From Pristionchus mayeri (taxonomy: Eukaryota > Nematoda > Chromadorea > Rhabditida > Neodiplogasteridae), in NCBI GenBank assembly GCA_036245805.1, contig BTRK01000006.1, positions 30,694,901 to 30,758,900 on the forward strand: DNA of 64,000 nt, written 5' to 3'. Positions 50,201-62,061 of this stretch are shown here, piece by piece. Made by a program: the position numbers and the translations under genes. The notes under the pieces are model-generated. The model saw nothing but the letters and a program-made list of their open reading frames with translations, searched no databases and was not told the origin of the DNA. Positions within the stretch are counted from its first letter, which is position 1; the number at the start of each line of letters is the position of its first letter.

Positions 50201-53200
50201 CTCGAACAACCATTTTTGTAGTTTTTCACGTCGTTCTCGGTTGATATGTGTGCTAGGAACACGAAAATTCGATCCCAGGGGTATTTTTTAATTCTCTACA
50301 CGATGAAATAAATCTAATAATCCTATTGGAATGCCTTCACTGAAATCACTACTGCATCTAGGTCTAAACCTCAAAAGTGCATTAAGCCGCTTTGCATGGA
50401 TATTTGTCTCACTGTCAAATGGCCATAAAACAATTTTGGTGCGAATCGATTATTGGCTTTTTGAGAAATCATCATTTGAATTTTCGGGGGGAAAGCATCA
50501 CATTATGTGCGCATTGGATGGACAGAACAACAATCCTATCTCGACTCCAGCACCGAAGGCCTTCATAGCGCAGTTGGTTACGCGTTTGCGTTGAGAGCGC
50601 GCATGGATTCTTTTGGCAAGTTCGATCCCAGCATGCGTTAAAACACTTTTGCTGATTTTTGTGCTCATATCAGATAGTGTGCGACAACGCAATATGCTAC
50701 AAGAACATGCCTCAATGTTAGTATGAAAAGAATGAGAAATAAATATCACCTTCCATATTGTTTAACATATTAAAAAGGAATTGACATAAGCTATAAGGAA
50801 CACGTGGGGAATGATTATACGGCATGTTGCGTTGTCGCACACTATCTGATATGTGCACAAAAATCAGCAAAAGTGTTTTAACGCATGTTGGAATCGAACT
50901 TGCCAAAAGATTCAATGCGCTCTCTCAAAGCAATCACGTAACCGACTGCGCTATAAATTCCTTGGGGGCTGGAGGCGAGACAGGATTGTTGTTATGTCCA
51001 TCCAATGCGCACATAATGTGATGCTTTCCCTCCGAAAATTCAAATGATGATTTCTCAAAAAGCCAATAATCGATTCGCACCAAAATTGTTTTATGGCCAT
51101 TTGACAGTGAGACAAATACCCATGCAAAGCGGCTTAATGCACTTTTGAGGTTTAGACCTAGATGCAGTAGTGATTTCAGTGAAGGCATTCCAATACTAAT
51201 ATTAGATTTATTTCATCGTGTAGAGAATTAAAAAATACCCCTGGGACCGAATTTTCGTGTTCCTAGCACACATATCAACCGAGAACGACGTGAAAAACAA
51301 CAAAAATGGTGGTTCGAGCAAGACCTATATCGCACCAAAGATGGCCAAAGACGCAAAATGGAGTTGACCATCGTCATCAGCTCGCAAAACTACCCCAGAA
51401 ACCAAGTTTTCGAAAAATCACTGCTCCTGTGTTTGTCCGAGTCTTATAAGTACGGCGTCATATGTGTTCTAAAGCTCTGAAATGACTGTGCAGTGAACAA
51501 TCGGCGCGCCTGGCAGCAGACAAAGACCCCGGTGCAGGGACTTCCTTCGATCGAATACTCGATGTTAGCTGTTACCATTTTTGTGTGGATTCATTGCGAA
51601 TTTTGCATTTTTAATTTTTTTTTCTTCGCTTGGAGATAATCTGAAACAGAAGTGCATTTTGTCGAAAAAATGTATGCTTCTATTCTACCCGTTTTCGTAC
51701 ATCATTATTTATCTATTTAGGAGGAAGTTGCATCGATTATCGATTTATTGTTTCCCTTTATCTTAATTTTGTAGATCGAACGGGGGATTGATGGATACAT
51801 GGGAGAACCAATCGCCCGTACGTGCAGGGAATTGATACGAGAAGGGGACATCAGGATGGTCCGTCCCAGTGTCATCAGTCTCACCCAAGGTATGCCAAAG
51901 GGGACACACAAGGACTCAAACACTTTCATTCTCAACTTATTTTGTGTTAAGAAGATTGCAGAAAGTCCTTTTATTTTCTCTCAATTAAATATTTTTCTTT
52001 CCTTAGAATCCCTCCGTCGACGTTGGTCGACTGACAGGCATGTCTACGTCTTCGATCACCTCATAGTCCTCTGCAAAAGCCATAAGAGTGGATGGAAATT
52101 CAAGGTTTATCTCCCCCTCCCCTCTCCCTCCCCTCTCCCTCCCAATCTCCCCTCTCTCTCCAGGATCGTCTGGCACTTCGATCGGCGGATATTCGGGATC
52201 TCGAGGACACGGAAGTATTACAGAATGCCTTTAAGGTGGAGGGGAAGGAGAAAGGGACGGGCAAGGGAGGGACTGAGGCACAGAGGTCAGTCATTCTACT
52301 CTCCATCGGATTATTGCATTGTGGATTCATAAAGCTGAAACTTGGGAGAAAAGAGAGATGATGATGCTCCTATGATAGTTCTTTGTTGCAGGCTGTCTCC
52401 ATTTACTTTATTAAACTTTTCAAATGATTTTGCTAATCTTATCCAGCTGAGTAATGATACCTTTTGAGGACGTACGCGTACACATTCGTGTGCTCGTCCC
52501 CAGAGGAGAAAGAGGCGTGGATGGAGGCGATGATCGGGATTCAGAGTAGGAGGTACCCTCAGTCGATTATCAAAGTAGGATTCGATGGTAGTGTGAATGG
52601 TGTCTTGCAGTCTCCTCGATCGGATGCTCGATGGATATCTGAAGGAAGAGAAGCAGAAGGTCGATCTCACCTGTATTCTCTTACTACCAATCAGTTTGAA
52701 GCTTGCTAAAACTTTGACAAAAATTTATTAAGACCCAGTTTTATAATTCGTTTGTATAGGTGAATACTTTAATGGAACTGGTTGAGGTGCCTCTGTTGAT
52801 GCCCCCATGCGACAATTACCCCTTCGCAGAGCCAGATTCCGATGATAACATCGTGTTCGAGGTGAGCAGTCTGTGATAGAAGAGTCGATACCAATCTCAC
52901 AATTATTAATTATTGAACAAAACCATAGATCGAAAAGTAGGTAGATATCGACATGTCAGAAAACGTACCCACCGTTAGCAAACACATCGAACTTTCTTCA
53001 TCACATTTTCGGCCCCATTGAATAAATAAATACAAACGTGGTCCCGTTCTGCGAAAACGTGCCGCAGCTGAGAAAAACTCACCGCAGTCTCGAAATCCGA
53101 TTTTCACGTTATGATTAGCGGGCACGTTTATTTTACCCGGTGATGAGCACAAGGTAAAAATTGATACACCGTTGGATAGAGGACGTCGAGAATAATTAGA

Positions 53201-55156
53201 ATCATCAAAATGCGGCACGTTTTTCTCAAAAATAAATAAAATATAAATTTTAAACTATTTGCGCAGCATGGCTTTTCGATCTCTGAACAAAACCATTGCA
53301 CGTGGGTGGTGCACTTTTGGTTGTATTGTGTCTCTCTCCTCAGGACTACACGTCATCCAGTGGAATGCCCGTTGTGAAGCATGGAACCATCGTCAAACTG
53401 GTTGAGAGACTCACACACCATTCGTGAGTCAACCAATATCCTAATTACACCCCAATTTTTACCCAGAAAGGCTACAGTTAAAATAGTTTCAATGTACAAA
53501 TGAAGTCACTCGCGTACTTCGAAATGAGGAGAGTTCATAGCGAATTGGCTACAGGGGGGCCAACCCTTGATGTTTCATCTATTCTTCAGGACGATCGATA
53601 TTGCTTACGTGCGCACTTTCCTCATCTCGTATCGCTCCTTCTGCAAGCCATCCAGACTACTCGAACTACTCATTTTGGTTCGTTCGATTAGAAACGGTAC
53701 TAAACTTGTAAGGAGTAAGGGAACTCATGATGTTATATTTTAGTGAATGAATTGATATAACGACAATAATACAAACAAAATTGTACAATACTAATTCAAC
53801 GCTTCTTTTCCTCTACTCCATTGAATATGGAAGTATTTGAAAGAGAGTAAGTTCTCTCTGCAGCGCTTCGACGTCCCGATGCCCAAGCAGCTGCAGGGAG
53901 AAGCCAAGTGAGAGACTCACTGCCTATTAATGGCTCATTAGACATTCATCTCTCGATCTAGTGTGCACACACTTGGAGTCGTTCGTTGATAAGTAACTGC
54001 TAGAACATAAAATGACGTGGATATTAATGGCAGCCTCTCGAAGAAGTAGCTGCGCTCTCTCGTCGAGTACTCTAGTATTTCTCATTTCATTCCTCTGTCT
54101 ATCACCGATCTCTAGGAACGTCCTAGTGGGTGATAGGAATGGAGTCATTCCATTTCTCGTGCAGGCCCTCTCTCTTCGCCTCGAGTAATGCCTTCCGAGA
54201 CATGGCCGGCAATGGATCAGCTGCATCTTTCTCTGGAAGCACAAGTGCAACTGCTGCAGCTGCTGCGAATGTTGGAGCATGGCGGTTAGTTGAAACTCGT
54301 CTTTATGCTATGTTGTTATCGAAGTTGATCACGGTGCACGGAAATGGGAGTTTCTTTCACAACCAATGAATATGATTGCATTTGAGTGAATTGCAGTAGC
54401 GGAGGTCCACTGGCGGGTCGTTTCGATACAGTGCAGTCGCACGGACTCAGCGGAGCTCCTCTCAGCGGGTTCGGGAGCCACAGCAATTCATCGCCAAGGG
54501 AACAGAGTACGTCTTGTTCACTCCCCGTGCCATCGGTATTTTCTATATCAACTACTACATAAAAACTCGATCTGTATTTTTTCCTGTGGTCTACTACCCT
54601 ATTATGCTATGTGGATTCATGATCGGGCGAGTGGGTATCATTCAGAGTTGTTAAGGTATCTACGTTGGGTTCCTGCACACTTCTCTAGTGGATCAGTCCA
54701 TTCAGCGATTTAAGAAGGAATACGTCGGCCCCGTTCAATTGAGGTGAACTTTGTTTAACATTGCATTGTCAGGTGTAAAATGAATATTGATTGCATTGAA
54801 CTATGTTCACACAGACTATAAATATCCACTCAATATGCATTCTTCCATTGCTGTTGTTTGTTACTTGAACAGTTAGGTATTTGACAATGTGCAGAGTGCT
54901 GAACGTTCTTCGTAAGTGGGTGGTCGACCACTGGTATGACTTCGAAGCAGATCACGAATTGCTGGAGGGAGTGCAGGTGAGGAAGAATGAGTGGACTCGT
55001 CTTGGAGTAGTTCTCCCATTCCATACGAAGGAGTCACTAAATTCGCCATTTAAATGTTCTCCACTCATTGATCCCTTACAGGACTTCCTCACGAAGATTC
55101 TGGATGCGAAGCGGCCCGTCTCCGCCCAACTCAGAAAGTTCAGCAAGAACGTCCTT
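44284..55156 (+). CDS. sos-1: Son of sevenless (SOS) Ras/Rho guanine-nucleotide exchange factor, 5' 31 exons
   Basis: Links receptor tyrosine kinases to Ras. Exon starts-ends: 44284-44388, 44785-44871, 45153-45242, 45459-45557, 45680-45769, 45939-46043, 46145-46266, 46324-46415, 46572-46679, 46840-46922, 46981-47116, 47161-47238, 49335-49380, 49481-49550, 49638-49752, 49895-49980, 51494-51563, 51775-51889, 52007-52104, 52164-52285, 52469-52552, 52611-52659, 52760-52861, 53344-53423, 53590-53677, 53864-53907, 54165-54284, 54397-54506, 54689-54743, 54877-54976, 55082-55156. Domains over about 941 residues: two histone folds (LERMALYLLTSVDCLA, LITWVGNYVKKLRES), DH (FLSEERAYLRELNML; YVLPQLLLVPILHFFKYVE), PH (IDGYMGEPIARTCRE; HVYVFDHLIVLCKSH; EEKEAWMEAMIGIQSRS), REM (GTIVKLVERLTHHS; YVRTFLISYRSFCKPSRLLE; RFKKEYVGPVQL). 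REM contains a Ser/Ala-rich insert of about 80 residues. The CDC25 catalytic domain and C-terminus are absent. The exon 6/7 junction is off by one base. An alternative start is ATG 44299. Confidence 0.95.
47310..49274. mobile_element. 1,965-bp inverted-repeat (fold-back) element in sos intron 12
   Basis: Arms of about 0.9 kb pair end to end: ATAATATATGAGTGACTATC at 47310 with its complement at 49274, then GCCGTACAGCGAAAAATAAA at 47358 with its complement ending at 49236. A loop of about 100 bp is centred near 48300 (CACCCCCTACTACCCC). The arms differ at scattered positions (for example GCTGTTGGAAG against GCTATTGGAAG), so they are old enough to have diverged. No long open frame is present. 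Confidence 0.95.
50045..51464. mobile_element. 1.4-kb inverted-repeat element in sos intron 16, with tRNA-like sequence in both arms
   Basis: TATGACGCCGTACTT at the left is mirrored by GTACGGCGTCATA at the right, centred near 50755. Arms share TTTTTCGAAAACTTGGTTTC and AAGTTCGATCCCAGC. A tRNA-like unit lies at 50566-50632 (A-box-like TAGCGCAGTTGGTTACGCG; B-box GTTCGATCC), and inverted at 50886-50955. Arms differ by small indels. Confidence 0.93.
52927..53283. mobile_element. Short TIR element in sos intron 23 flanked by a 13-bp direct repeat
   Basis: The ends AGATCGAAAAG and CTTTTCGATCT are perfect inverted repeats. TGAACAAAACCAT occurs immediately before (52914-52926) and one base after (53285-53297). 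Most of the element is open on the minus strand (about 100 codons; NVKIGFRDCGEFFSAAARF), with no recognised family. The 13-bp repeat is longer than the target duplication of common DNA transposons. Confidence 0.7.
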
Positions 55157-55530
55157 GTCAGTTTCATCTACTCTATCTTTATTTTAATTTTTAATTTAAA
55201 TTAATTTAAATTTTAAAAAAATTAATTTAAAAATCAACTATTTTCACCGTTACTAACAATAAGGTGACGAACACGTATCAACGGGACTCTGGTAGTACTA
55301 TCCTTTCCGTTAGGTTATCCGGTGTAGTATCCGTGATCCGTTTTCGCCACTAATCATTACTAGTTGATTATTTCGGAACGTAAAAGCCTCGCCCTCTTCG
55401 CCTTTCCTCTTCCGGTGCGTAGTCAAGTGCTTAACCATACGCAACCTACAGTCGCGCCGGAAAGTCATGGGACACTTTTTGTATTTGTTGTATCTTTTTG
55501 CCCAGGAAATGGATCATTCTGGTACTCAGG
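55157..55530 (+). other. Start of a very long sos intron, or the broken 3' side of sos
   Basis: The last recognised sos exon ends with a GTCAGT donor at 55157. Then follow an A/T palindromic run (TTAATTTAAATTTTAAAAAAATTAATTTAAA) and unidentified sequence. A TA-CAGT transposon-like end lies at 55447-55475 (CAGTCGCGCCGGAAAGTC). No further sos exon was found to 64000. Confidence 0.5.
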
Positions 55531-56925
55531 CATGATGTACCAAATTCATTGAGATTATGATCATGATGTTGGGGTATGACGAAATTGCCCCCGTTATTGC
55601 ATAGTGATGACGCAATCAATATGCACTTTTCAAAACGGCATTATTCTTACATAGATTTTTCCCTGCTGGTCAAACTTTCTAAGATTGGAGCTATGGCCGA
55701 GGCCTATCCAGAATACATTTTTGAAGGTGCTGCTCGGTCACACATTTGCTGCAGCCTTGCTGCAAAAAAGGGTCTGAAATTCAGAAATCGGCTTCTAGGC
55801 ATGCTAGAGACCCGTTCAAGACATCAAAATGATCGCCATCATGAATCCAGATGATCCCGAGAATATGAAAACGATATCTCAAAATTTGCCCTCAGGGCAT
55901 GAAAAAATGACTTTTTGCATGACCATTTTTTGGACATCCATTACTTTGTGGAAAAGTTGAGTAAAAATCTGGTTTTTATCTGATAATGTTCAAAACTAGC
56001 GACCTTCGGTCGCTACGTGGTTCGCGGGGTTGTGTGATAAGGATAAATGTTGTCCAGGACTGGTGAGAGCTGGCTTAAAACGTTGTAAAAGGCTCGTGAG
56101 GCCTCGGTCGATCCGAAAAAGTTGGAATGGGGCTTCGCCCCATTCCAACTTTTTCGGATCGCCCTCGGCCTCACGAGCCTTTCACAACGCTCACGCTGCG
56201 GGGAGTGAGAGCAGGTTGAGAAGCATTTTTGATTAATTCCTGCGAGTAATATCAGCCAATCACTTTAGTCCCAGTTTTATGTACGAATCTATAATTGTAA
56301 GCGACTGGTGAGAGCTGGCTTAAAACGTTGTAAAAGGCTCGTGAGGCCTCGGTCGATCCGAAAAAGTTGAAATGGGGCTTCGCCCCATTCCAACTTTTTC
56401 GGATCGCCCTCGGCCTCACGAGCCTTTCACAACGCTCACGTTGCGGGGAGTGAGAGCAGGTTGGGAAGTTATGGTGAGGCGGGTGGTGCGTGAGGTGGGT
56501 GGTGCGCACGGTGCATTTGAGTTTTCTGCGATTTGGTAAAATGCACCATAGTATGCGGTGTGCTGAAAGTGCTCGCCAAGGCAATGCCAACGGTCGCTGT
56601 TCGACGTCACACGGACGTGTTTGAGCAAAGATAGAGCGATTTGAAGGAAAGTGATCAAACTACAAACTACAAAGTTCAAAGATCAGTTAAAATTTTGAAA
56701 GTGCTCGTCAAGATATTTCATATGGTCAAGGTTCTAACCTTCTACGATGATTTTGAAGCGAATTAGAGCGATTTAAAGAATGCGATCAAACTACAAACTA
56801 CAAAGTTCAAAGTTCAAATTTTGAAAGTGCTCGTCAAGGGGTTTCATATGGTCAAGGTGCTAGGCACATAGGATGATTTTGAGCCGAGTTACAGCGATTT
56901 GAAGAAAAAGTGTGACAGACAAAGG

Positions 56926-56960
<35 letters not shown>

Positions 56961-57628
56961 GTTACGATATGTCTTTATGTAGTAATGTAATGTAGAACTG
57001 ATTTCCAACTTTTTAGAGCGATTGGATATATTTCCTGCCCGCGGCGATCGTTTATCGGAGGTATACTCGGGTCGGAAAACACCATGTTTACCTCTATGGG
57101 CGAGAGAGTTCAGACGTCGAGAGTACGTAAACAGGGTGTTTCTCGACCCGAGTATACCTCCGATAAACGATCGCCGCGGGCAGGAAAGATATCCAATCGC
57201 TGTAAAAAGTTGGAAATCAGTTCTTCAATACATTTTGAACATTATCAGATAAAAACTAGATTTTTACTTAACTTTTCCACAAAGTTATGGATGTCCACAA
57301 AATGGTCATGCAAAAAAGTGATTTTTTCATGCCCTGCGGGGAAATTTTGAGATATCGTTTTCATATTCTCAGGATCATCTGGATTCATGATGGCGATCAT
57401 TTTGATGTCTTGAAAGGTCTCTAGCATGCCTAGAAGCCGAGTTGTGAATTTCAGACCCTGTTTTTGCAGCAAGGCTGCAGCAAATGTGCGACCGAGCAGC
57501 ACCTTCAAAAATTTGTTCAGGATAGGCCTCGGCCATATCTCTAATCTTAGAAAGTTTGGTGAACAGGAAAAAATCTATGTAAGAATAATGCCGTTTTGAA
57601 AAGTGCATATTGATTGCGTCATCACTGT
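55531..57628. mobile_element. Large inverted repeat, right arm split by the LINE (remainder at 63300-63374)
   Basis: The left arm runs from GATGTACCAAATTCATTGAG (55534). It continues through GGTATGACGAAATTGCCCCC, TGATGACGCAATCAATATGC and GTTCAAAACTAGCGACCTTC. The complement of the first 450 bp lies at 57240-57628, ending GCATATTGATTGCGTCATC. The arm resumes after the LINE with TGCAATAACGGGG and GGCATACCCCAACAT to 63374. The interior holds two tandem copies (about 55999-56215 and 56290-56465) of the repeat also found at 19 kb. It also has a GACA microsatellite (56935-56960) and an inner palindrome at 57014-57190 (GATCGTTTATCGGAGGTATA and its complement). Confidence 0.88.
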
Positions 57629-57923
57629 TTATTTATTTATTTATCGTACACCACTAGGGTGCGTCGGCAGGTGCAGAATGTGCGTGAAAGTGGGGGAGGG
57701 AGAAGGAGGGAGGGGGGGGGGGGGGGGTCGACCTTCCAAATCTTGTCGCACAAGAGAGGATAGTGTCGAGGGGAGGGAGCCTCGTGAGCGGGAGGAGTGG
57801 CCGCTAGTCCAATGTATGTCTTATTGGAAGCTTGTGTGACAGATCGGAGAAGATCGAAGGGGGTATGTGAATGGATGGGGGGATCGAGAAGAGATAGAAA
57901 AGGGTTAGGGGTGGTGATAGTTG

Positions 57924-60900
57924 CTAAAGATTTCTGAATTCTATTCCTAGAGTACATAGAAGATTTGGGTGATTTAGCAAATGAATCTTAACAGTCTCTA
58001 CCGACAACAGAGGATTACAAATTAAGTGGAGCTTATTTAGGAGTCTGGCTGTTCTATGTGCAAACGATGCTTTCAAATTTTCCTTACGGAAAGCGGGAAT
58101 GTGGAGAACAAAGGCACTATGACGTCTGCGAATAGTCCTATACGTGTAGAAATTACTAACATGTAACTCAACAGTGTTGGCAAAAATTTTGAGAGCAAGC
58201 ACTATGTCAATGACAATACGGCGAGCATAAAGAGAATGTAGAGAGTAAAGGGCTAAACGATCAGAATAAGGGGGGAAGACAGATCAGTTCGGGAGCAACG
58301 ATAATATAATAGTCTACTAAAAAGATGTTGGACTTTTTCTAATTTGTGAATACGACCAGATGAGGAGGGTGACCAGACGGGAGAGGCATATTCTAGTATG
58401 GGAAGAATGAAGGATTTGAACGCTGATATATATGGGGCGACGATAGTGCAGCTGATACTACGGAAGAGTAAATAAACTAATGATGATGCCTTATGACAAA
58501 CAGTATGGATATGAGAGTCAAAATTCAATAGAGGATCAATAAAGACACCTAGATTACGAATTGAGTCCGTGACTACAAAATTGCAAGAGATTAAGGAATA
58601 GCTAGTTTTGGGATTGTTTTTGCCTATGTGAAGGACGTTGCATTTAGTTTCAGCAACTTCTAACTGCCATTTTTTGCAGTATTCTAAGAACTCATTAATC
58701 CCCGATTGAAGCTGTGAGAGGGAGTCGGAAGGAAAGAGTGGATCAAAAGTAGTAAAGAGCTTGATGTCATCAGCAAAGAGCCGACAAGTTAGTCTTGGAA
58801 AGGGGGAGAAAACGGAGGGAGATCGAAAGTGTATAGCAAAAAGAGGAGAGGCCCAAGAACAGTGCCCTGTGGCACGCCCGAGATCACTTGTCTCTCAGAA
58901 GAGAGAGAACTGCTGATTCGTACTTTGAAGTTCCTATTGGTAAGATATCCTGTAATAAATTTGAGTAAACAGCCACGAATGCCTAGCAATTGCAACTTGA
59001 ACAATAACTTAGAATGGGAGACCTTATCAAAAGCTTTGGCTAGATCAATATATGCAACATCAGTACAGTAATCACGATCGATAGAATCACGCCAGCTCTG
59101 AGTACATTCTAATAGTTGGGTAACAGTAGAGCGTTTACTGAGAAAGCCGTGTTGTGAGGGATGATCTTATGAAAGTTACACCAACGGATAATCTTTGGCT
59201 TGAGAATTCTTTCCATTATTTTGGAAGGAATGGGCGTGAGACTAATAGGACGATAATCAGAGACCGAGGAAGGAGAGGCATTTTTGGGGATTGGAATAAC
59301 AATTGAGGATTTCCACAAGGAAGGAATATCACCTAGCATAATACTGTAATTGAAAATATGCGCAAGAGGAGTAGATAAGGATCGGAAGCAATTTTTAAAA
59401 ATGATAGATGGGGTGGAATCAGATGGGAGAGAACAAGAGGAAGATACTTTCCTCAGAATAGAAGAGACATCGTGAGGTAGGATGACTGATAAGGGAATAT
59501 ATTGAGAAACGCGGGTAGGGCAAGATGGAAGAGATCCGTCATCACGAGTGTAAACAGAAGTGAAATAATCGGCAAGAGATTCAGCCTTTAGAGAATTACT
59601 AGTGATGACGGATCCGTCCAATGCCACGATGGATGGGATGGATAGAGCTTTAGATTTGAAACGGGTTGATACATAACGGTAGAATGAACGGCTATGGTTA
59701 CTGGCAAGTAGACGGTTCTCATAACAACGTACGTACTTACGTATTTCCTTATCTAATTTGTGAGAAACTAAAAGAACCTGGGAGTGCACAGGGCGAAGAT
59801 GAATCTTGTTGAAAAGTGCGCGTTTGTGTGCAAGAAGGGACTTAATGTGGGGAGGGTAGTGATCAGAGTGAAGGGAAGTCTTCTTGAGAGGGACAAAGGT
59901 CGGGAACATATCAGTTATACACGAGACGAATCGATTATACATGCCTGAGATATCGGTGAAGTCAGAAAGCGATTCCTCCCAGTTCAACCCATGTAGTGCA
60001 TTTTCGAGTCCGGAAAAGTCAGTTTTACGAAAATCATATGATTGCACTACTATGGGTTGATCAAAGGGGAAATGGAAGTCAAAGTTAATCGTAGAGTGAT
60101 CAGAATTTTTAAAAGGGGCTGATAAGCAGCAATTGGAAACTACTCCGTGAGGTGATAGGATGATATCAAGGAAATGATTGTTTAGGGAAGGAGAGGAAAC
60201 CATCTGATTGAGATCAAGATCAATGGAGAGGTCAAATAAGCACGAAGCTTGAGAGGAAAGCACGCCAGGAGAGGGCCAATCAATGTGTAAATTTAGGTCG
60301 CCCAGCACAACCACTTGATGCTGCACTGTAACCAGGGAAGACATAACATCAAACAATTGAGTATTTTGAGCAGTGGTTGTGTTGGGAGGCCTATATCAGG
60401 CCTCTCACCAGAAAATCGGGAAAACGAATTGACATGAAAAATATAAATATTTAAATAAAAATGGTTTTTAGTTTGGGGGTGGGTTGTAGAAGCCTATCCT
60501 AGTTCCTTTCCAACCAATTCGATCTTGCAGCTGCAGCAGGATGCTGCAAAGTTCAGACGAAGTGGGTTGGATATAGAAGTTTCCAGGTATAAAAGTGGTC
60601 ATTTTTCTTCACGCAACTATTTCTATGATCAAATGAACGATTTTGACACACTTTGTTCACTTTTCATATTTGCGACCGTTGTAGCAGATGCATGTCAGAC
60701 AGGTTTTTAATTTACCACAGATGCCACGATTTTTCCCCCCTCTCCAAACTTTCTCGGTTTGCAGAGCTCGACATTCTGCACTTCCCATAATTTTTGCGAA
60801 ATTTATCTCGGGAGTCCTGATAGTCTCCCAGATCGACGAAGGTCTCGTAATGGGCTGCACGGTTCACGGTCCTTGAAATCACAATCTCAAAGTCGTGGGT

Positions 60901-62061
60901 TCGAGTCCCGGTGCAGGCAAAAGTGTTTTTGCTAACTTGGTAACGCAAGGAATATCACAATATTTGATAACAACTATGTAAATAAATTTCAAAAGAACAT
61001 TTTTCATGCGCCGGGACTCGAACCCGCGACTTTGAGATTGTGATTTCACGGACCGTGAACCCTGCAGCCCACTACGAGACTTTCGTCGATCTGGGAGACT
61101 ATCTGGGAGATACTCCCGAGATAAATTTCGCAAAAATTATTGGTAGTGCAGAATTTCGAGCTCTACAAAATGTGAAAGTTTGGAGAGGGGGGGAAATCGT
61201 ACAATCTGTGGTAAATTAAAAACTTGCCTGAAATTCACCTGCTGCAACGGTCGCAAATATGAAAAATGAACAAAGTATATCAAAATCGTTCATTTGATCA
61301 TCGAAACACTTGCGTAAACAAAAATCACCACTTTTGTTGCTGGAAACATTTATATCCAACGCACTTCGTCTGAACTTTGCAGCAGCCTGCTGCAGCTGCA
61401 ACACGTGACAAAAATCTGAAACTTCAGTTTTAGGCTAGTCTAGTCAAATAATGACTGGAAATATAATAAACAAGATTTTCGAAAATTCGAATGTCAACTG
61501 AAAACTCCGAATTGTCCCGTTTCTCTCGTGAGAGGCCTGATATACGAGTATGAAGCGTGTAGGAACAAGAGTTGTGATGGAATGAACATCAACCGCGAGA
61601 ATATCACTAGAGATTGAGGAAGGGATTGTTACTCTAGAACAGGGGAGGTGATCACGAATGAGAAGACATACTCCGGGGAGGTGATCACGAATGAGAAGAC
61701 ATACTCCGCCCCCACGACGAGGACGATCGGAACGGAAGATGCGATAGGGGAAAGAAAGAAGCAACTCAGAGTCCAATATTTTGGAAGAGAGCCAAGTCTC
61801 AGTTATAAAGAGAAGGTCAGGCTTATCAATAGAGAGAATTACATGCAGATCGGGGAGCTTATTACAGAGTGATCGAGAGTTGAATAAAGAGCAGTGAAGG
61901 GGGGGGGGGAGGAAGGACTGTAGAGGAGGAAGGACGGGGGGAAGAGATGGAGGGGGCGAGAGAGTGTGGGGAAGAGAGAGGAGACATAGAGGGAGAGGGA
62001 AAGACGGAAAGGGGGGAATAGATGCTATGTCAATCGAGAGGCAGTCAATGGATAACGGCAC
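57924..62061 (-). pseudogene. LINE ORF2: EEP endonuclease plus reverse transcriptase, broken
   Basis: The endonuclease begins around FNSRSLCNKLPDL and ITETWLSS, with GGGVCLLIRDHLP. After the inserted element it resumes with VVLGDLNLHIDW and SDHSTINFDF. The reverse transcriptase shows DYRPISLTPIPSKIMERIL, AYIDLAKAFDKVSHSKLL, GVPQGTVLGPLLFLLY and the catalytic FADD, which lies in a different frame. It ends with a C-terminal piece (RRRHSAFVLHIPAFRKENLK). An 11-residue stretch (GVCLLIRDHLP) is duplicated by a 33-bp tandem repeat near 61645-61710. The main frame, 415 codons from 60356, stops at 59109 because of a single-base slip. Endonuclease-RT architecture and motifs place it in the CR1/Jockey group; the exact clade is not fixed. 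Confidence 0.9.
60397..61539. mobile_element. 1,143-bp fold-back element inside the LINE, with tRNA-like sequence in both arms
   Basis: The ends are CAGGCCTCTCAC and its complement, flanked by the 4-bp duplication ATAT (60393-60396 and 61540-61543). It separates the two halves of the LINE endonuclease exactly; removing it with one ATAT restores a continuous frame. Arms share CTGCAGCAGGATGCTGCAAA-type ends and a tRNA-like unit at 60844-60915 (B box GGGTTCGAGTCCC), inverted at about 61007-61078. Confidence 0.93.

Noticed and set aside
47310..51464. Assembly mirror artefacts as the cause of the sos palindromes
   Set aside because: Arms differ by substitutions and small indels and have distinct non-palindromic loops, which an artefact would not show; long-read confirmation is still advisable.
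51799..52332. 177-codon plus-strand frame inside sos
   Set aside because: A run-through of the two PH-domain exons and their intron in mixed frames; splice phases define the real exons.
60844..60915. Functional tRNA gene in the fold-back arm
   Set aside because: A B box and D-arm-like sequence are present, but no 7-bp acceptor stem closes the structure, and a diverged inverted copy lies in the other arm.
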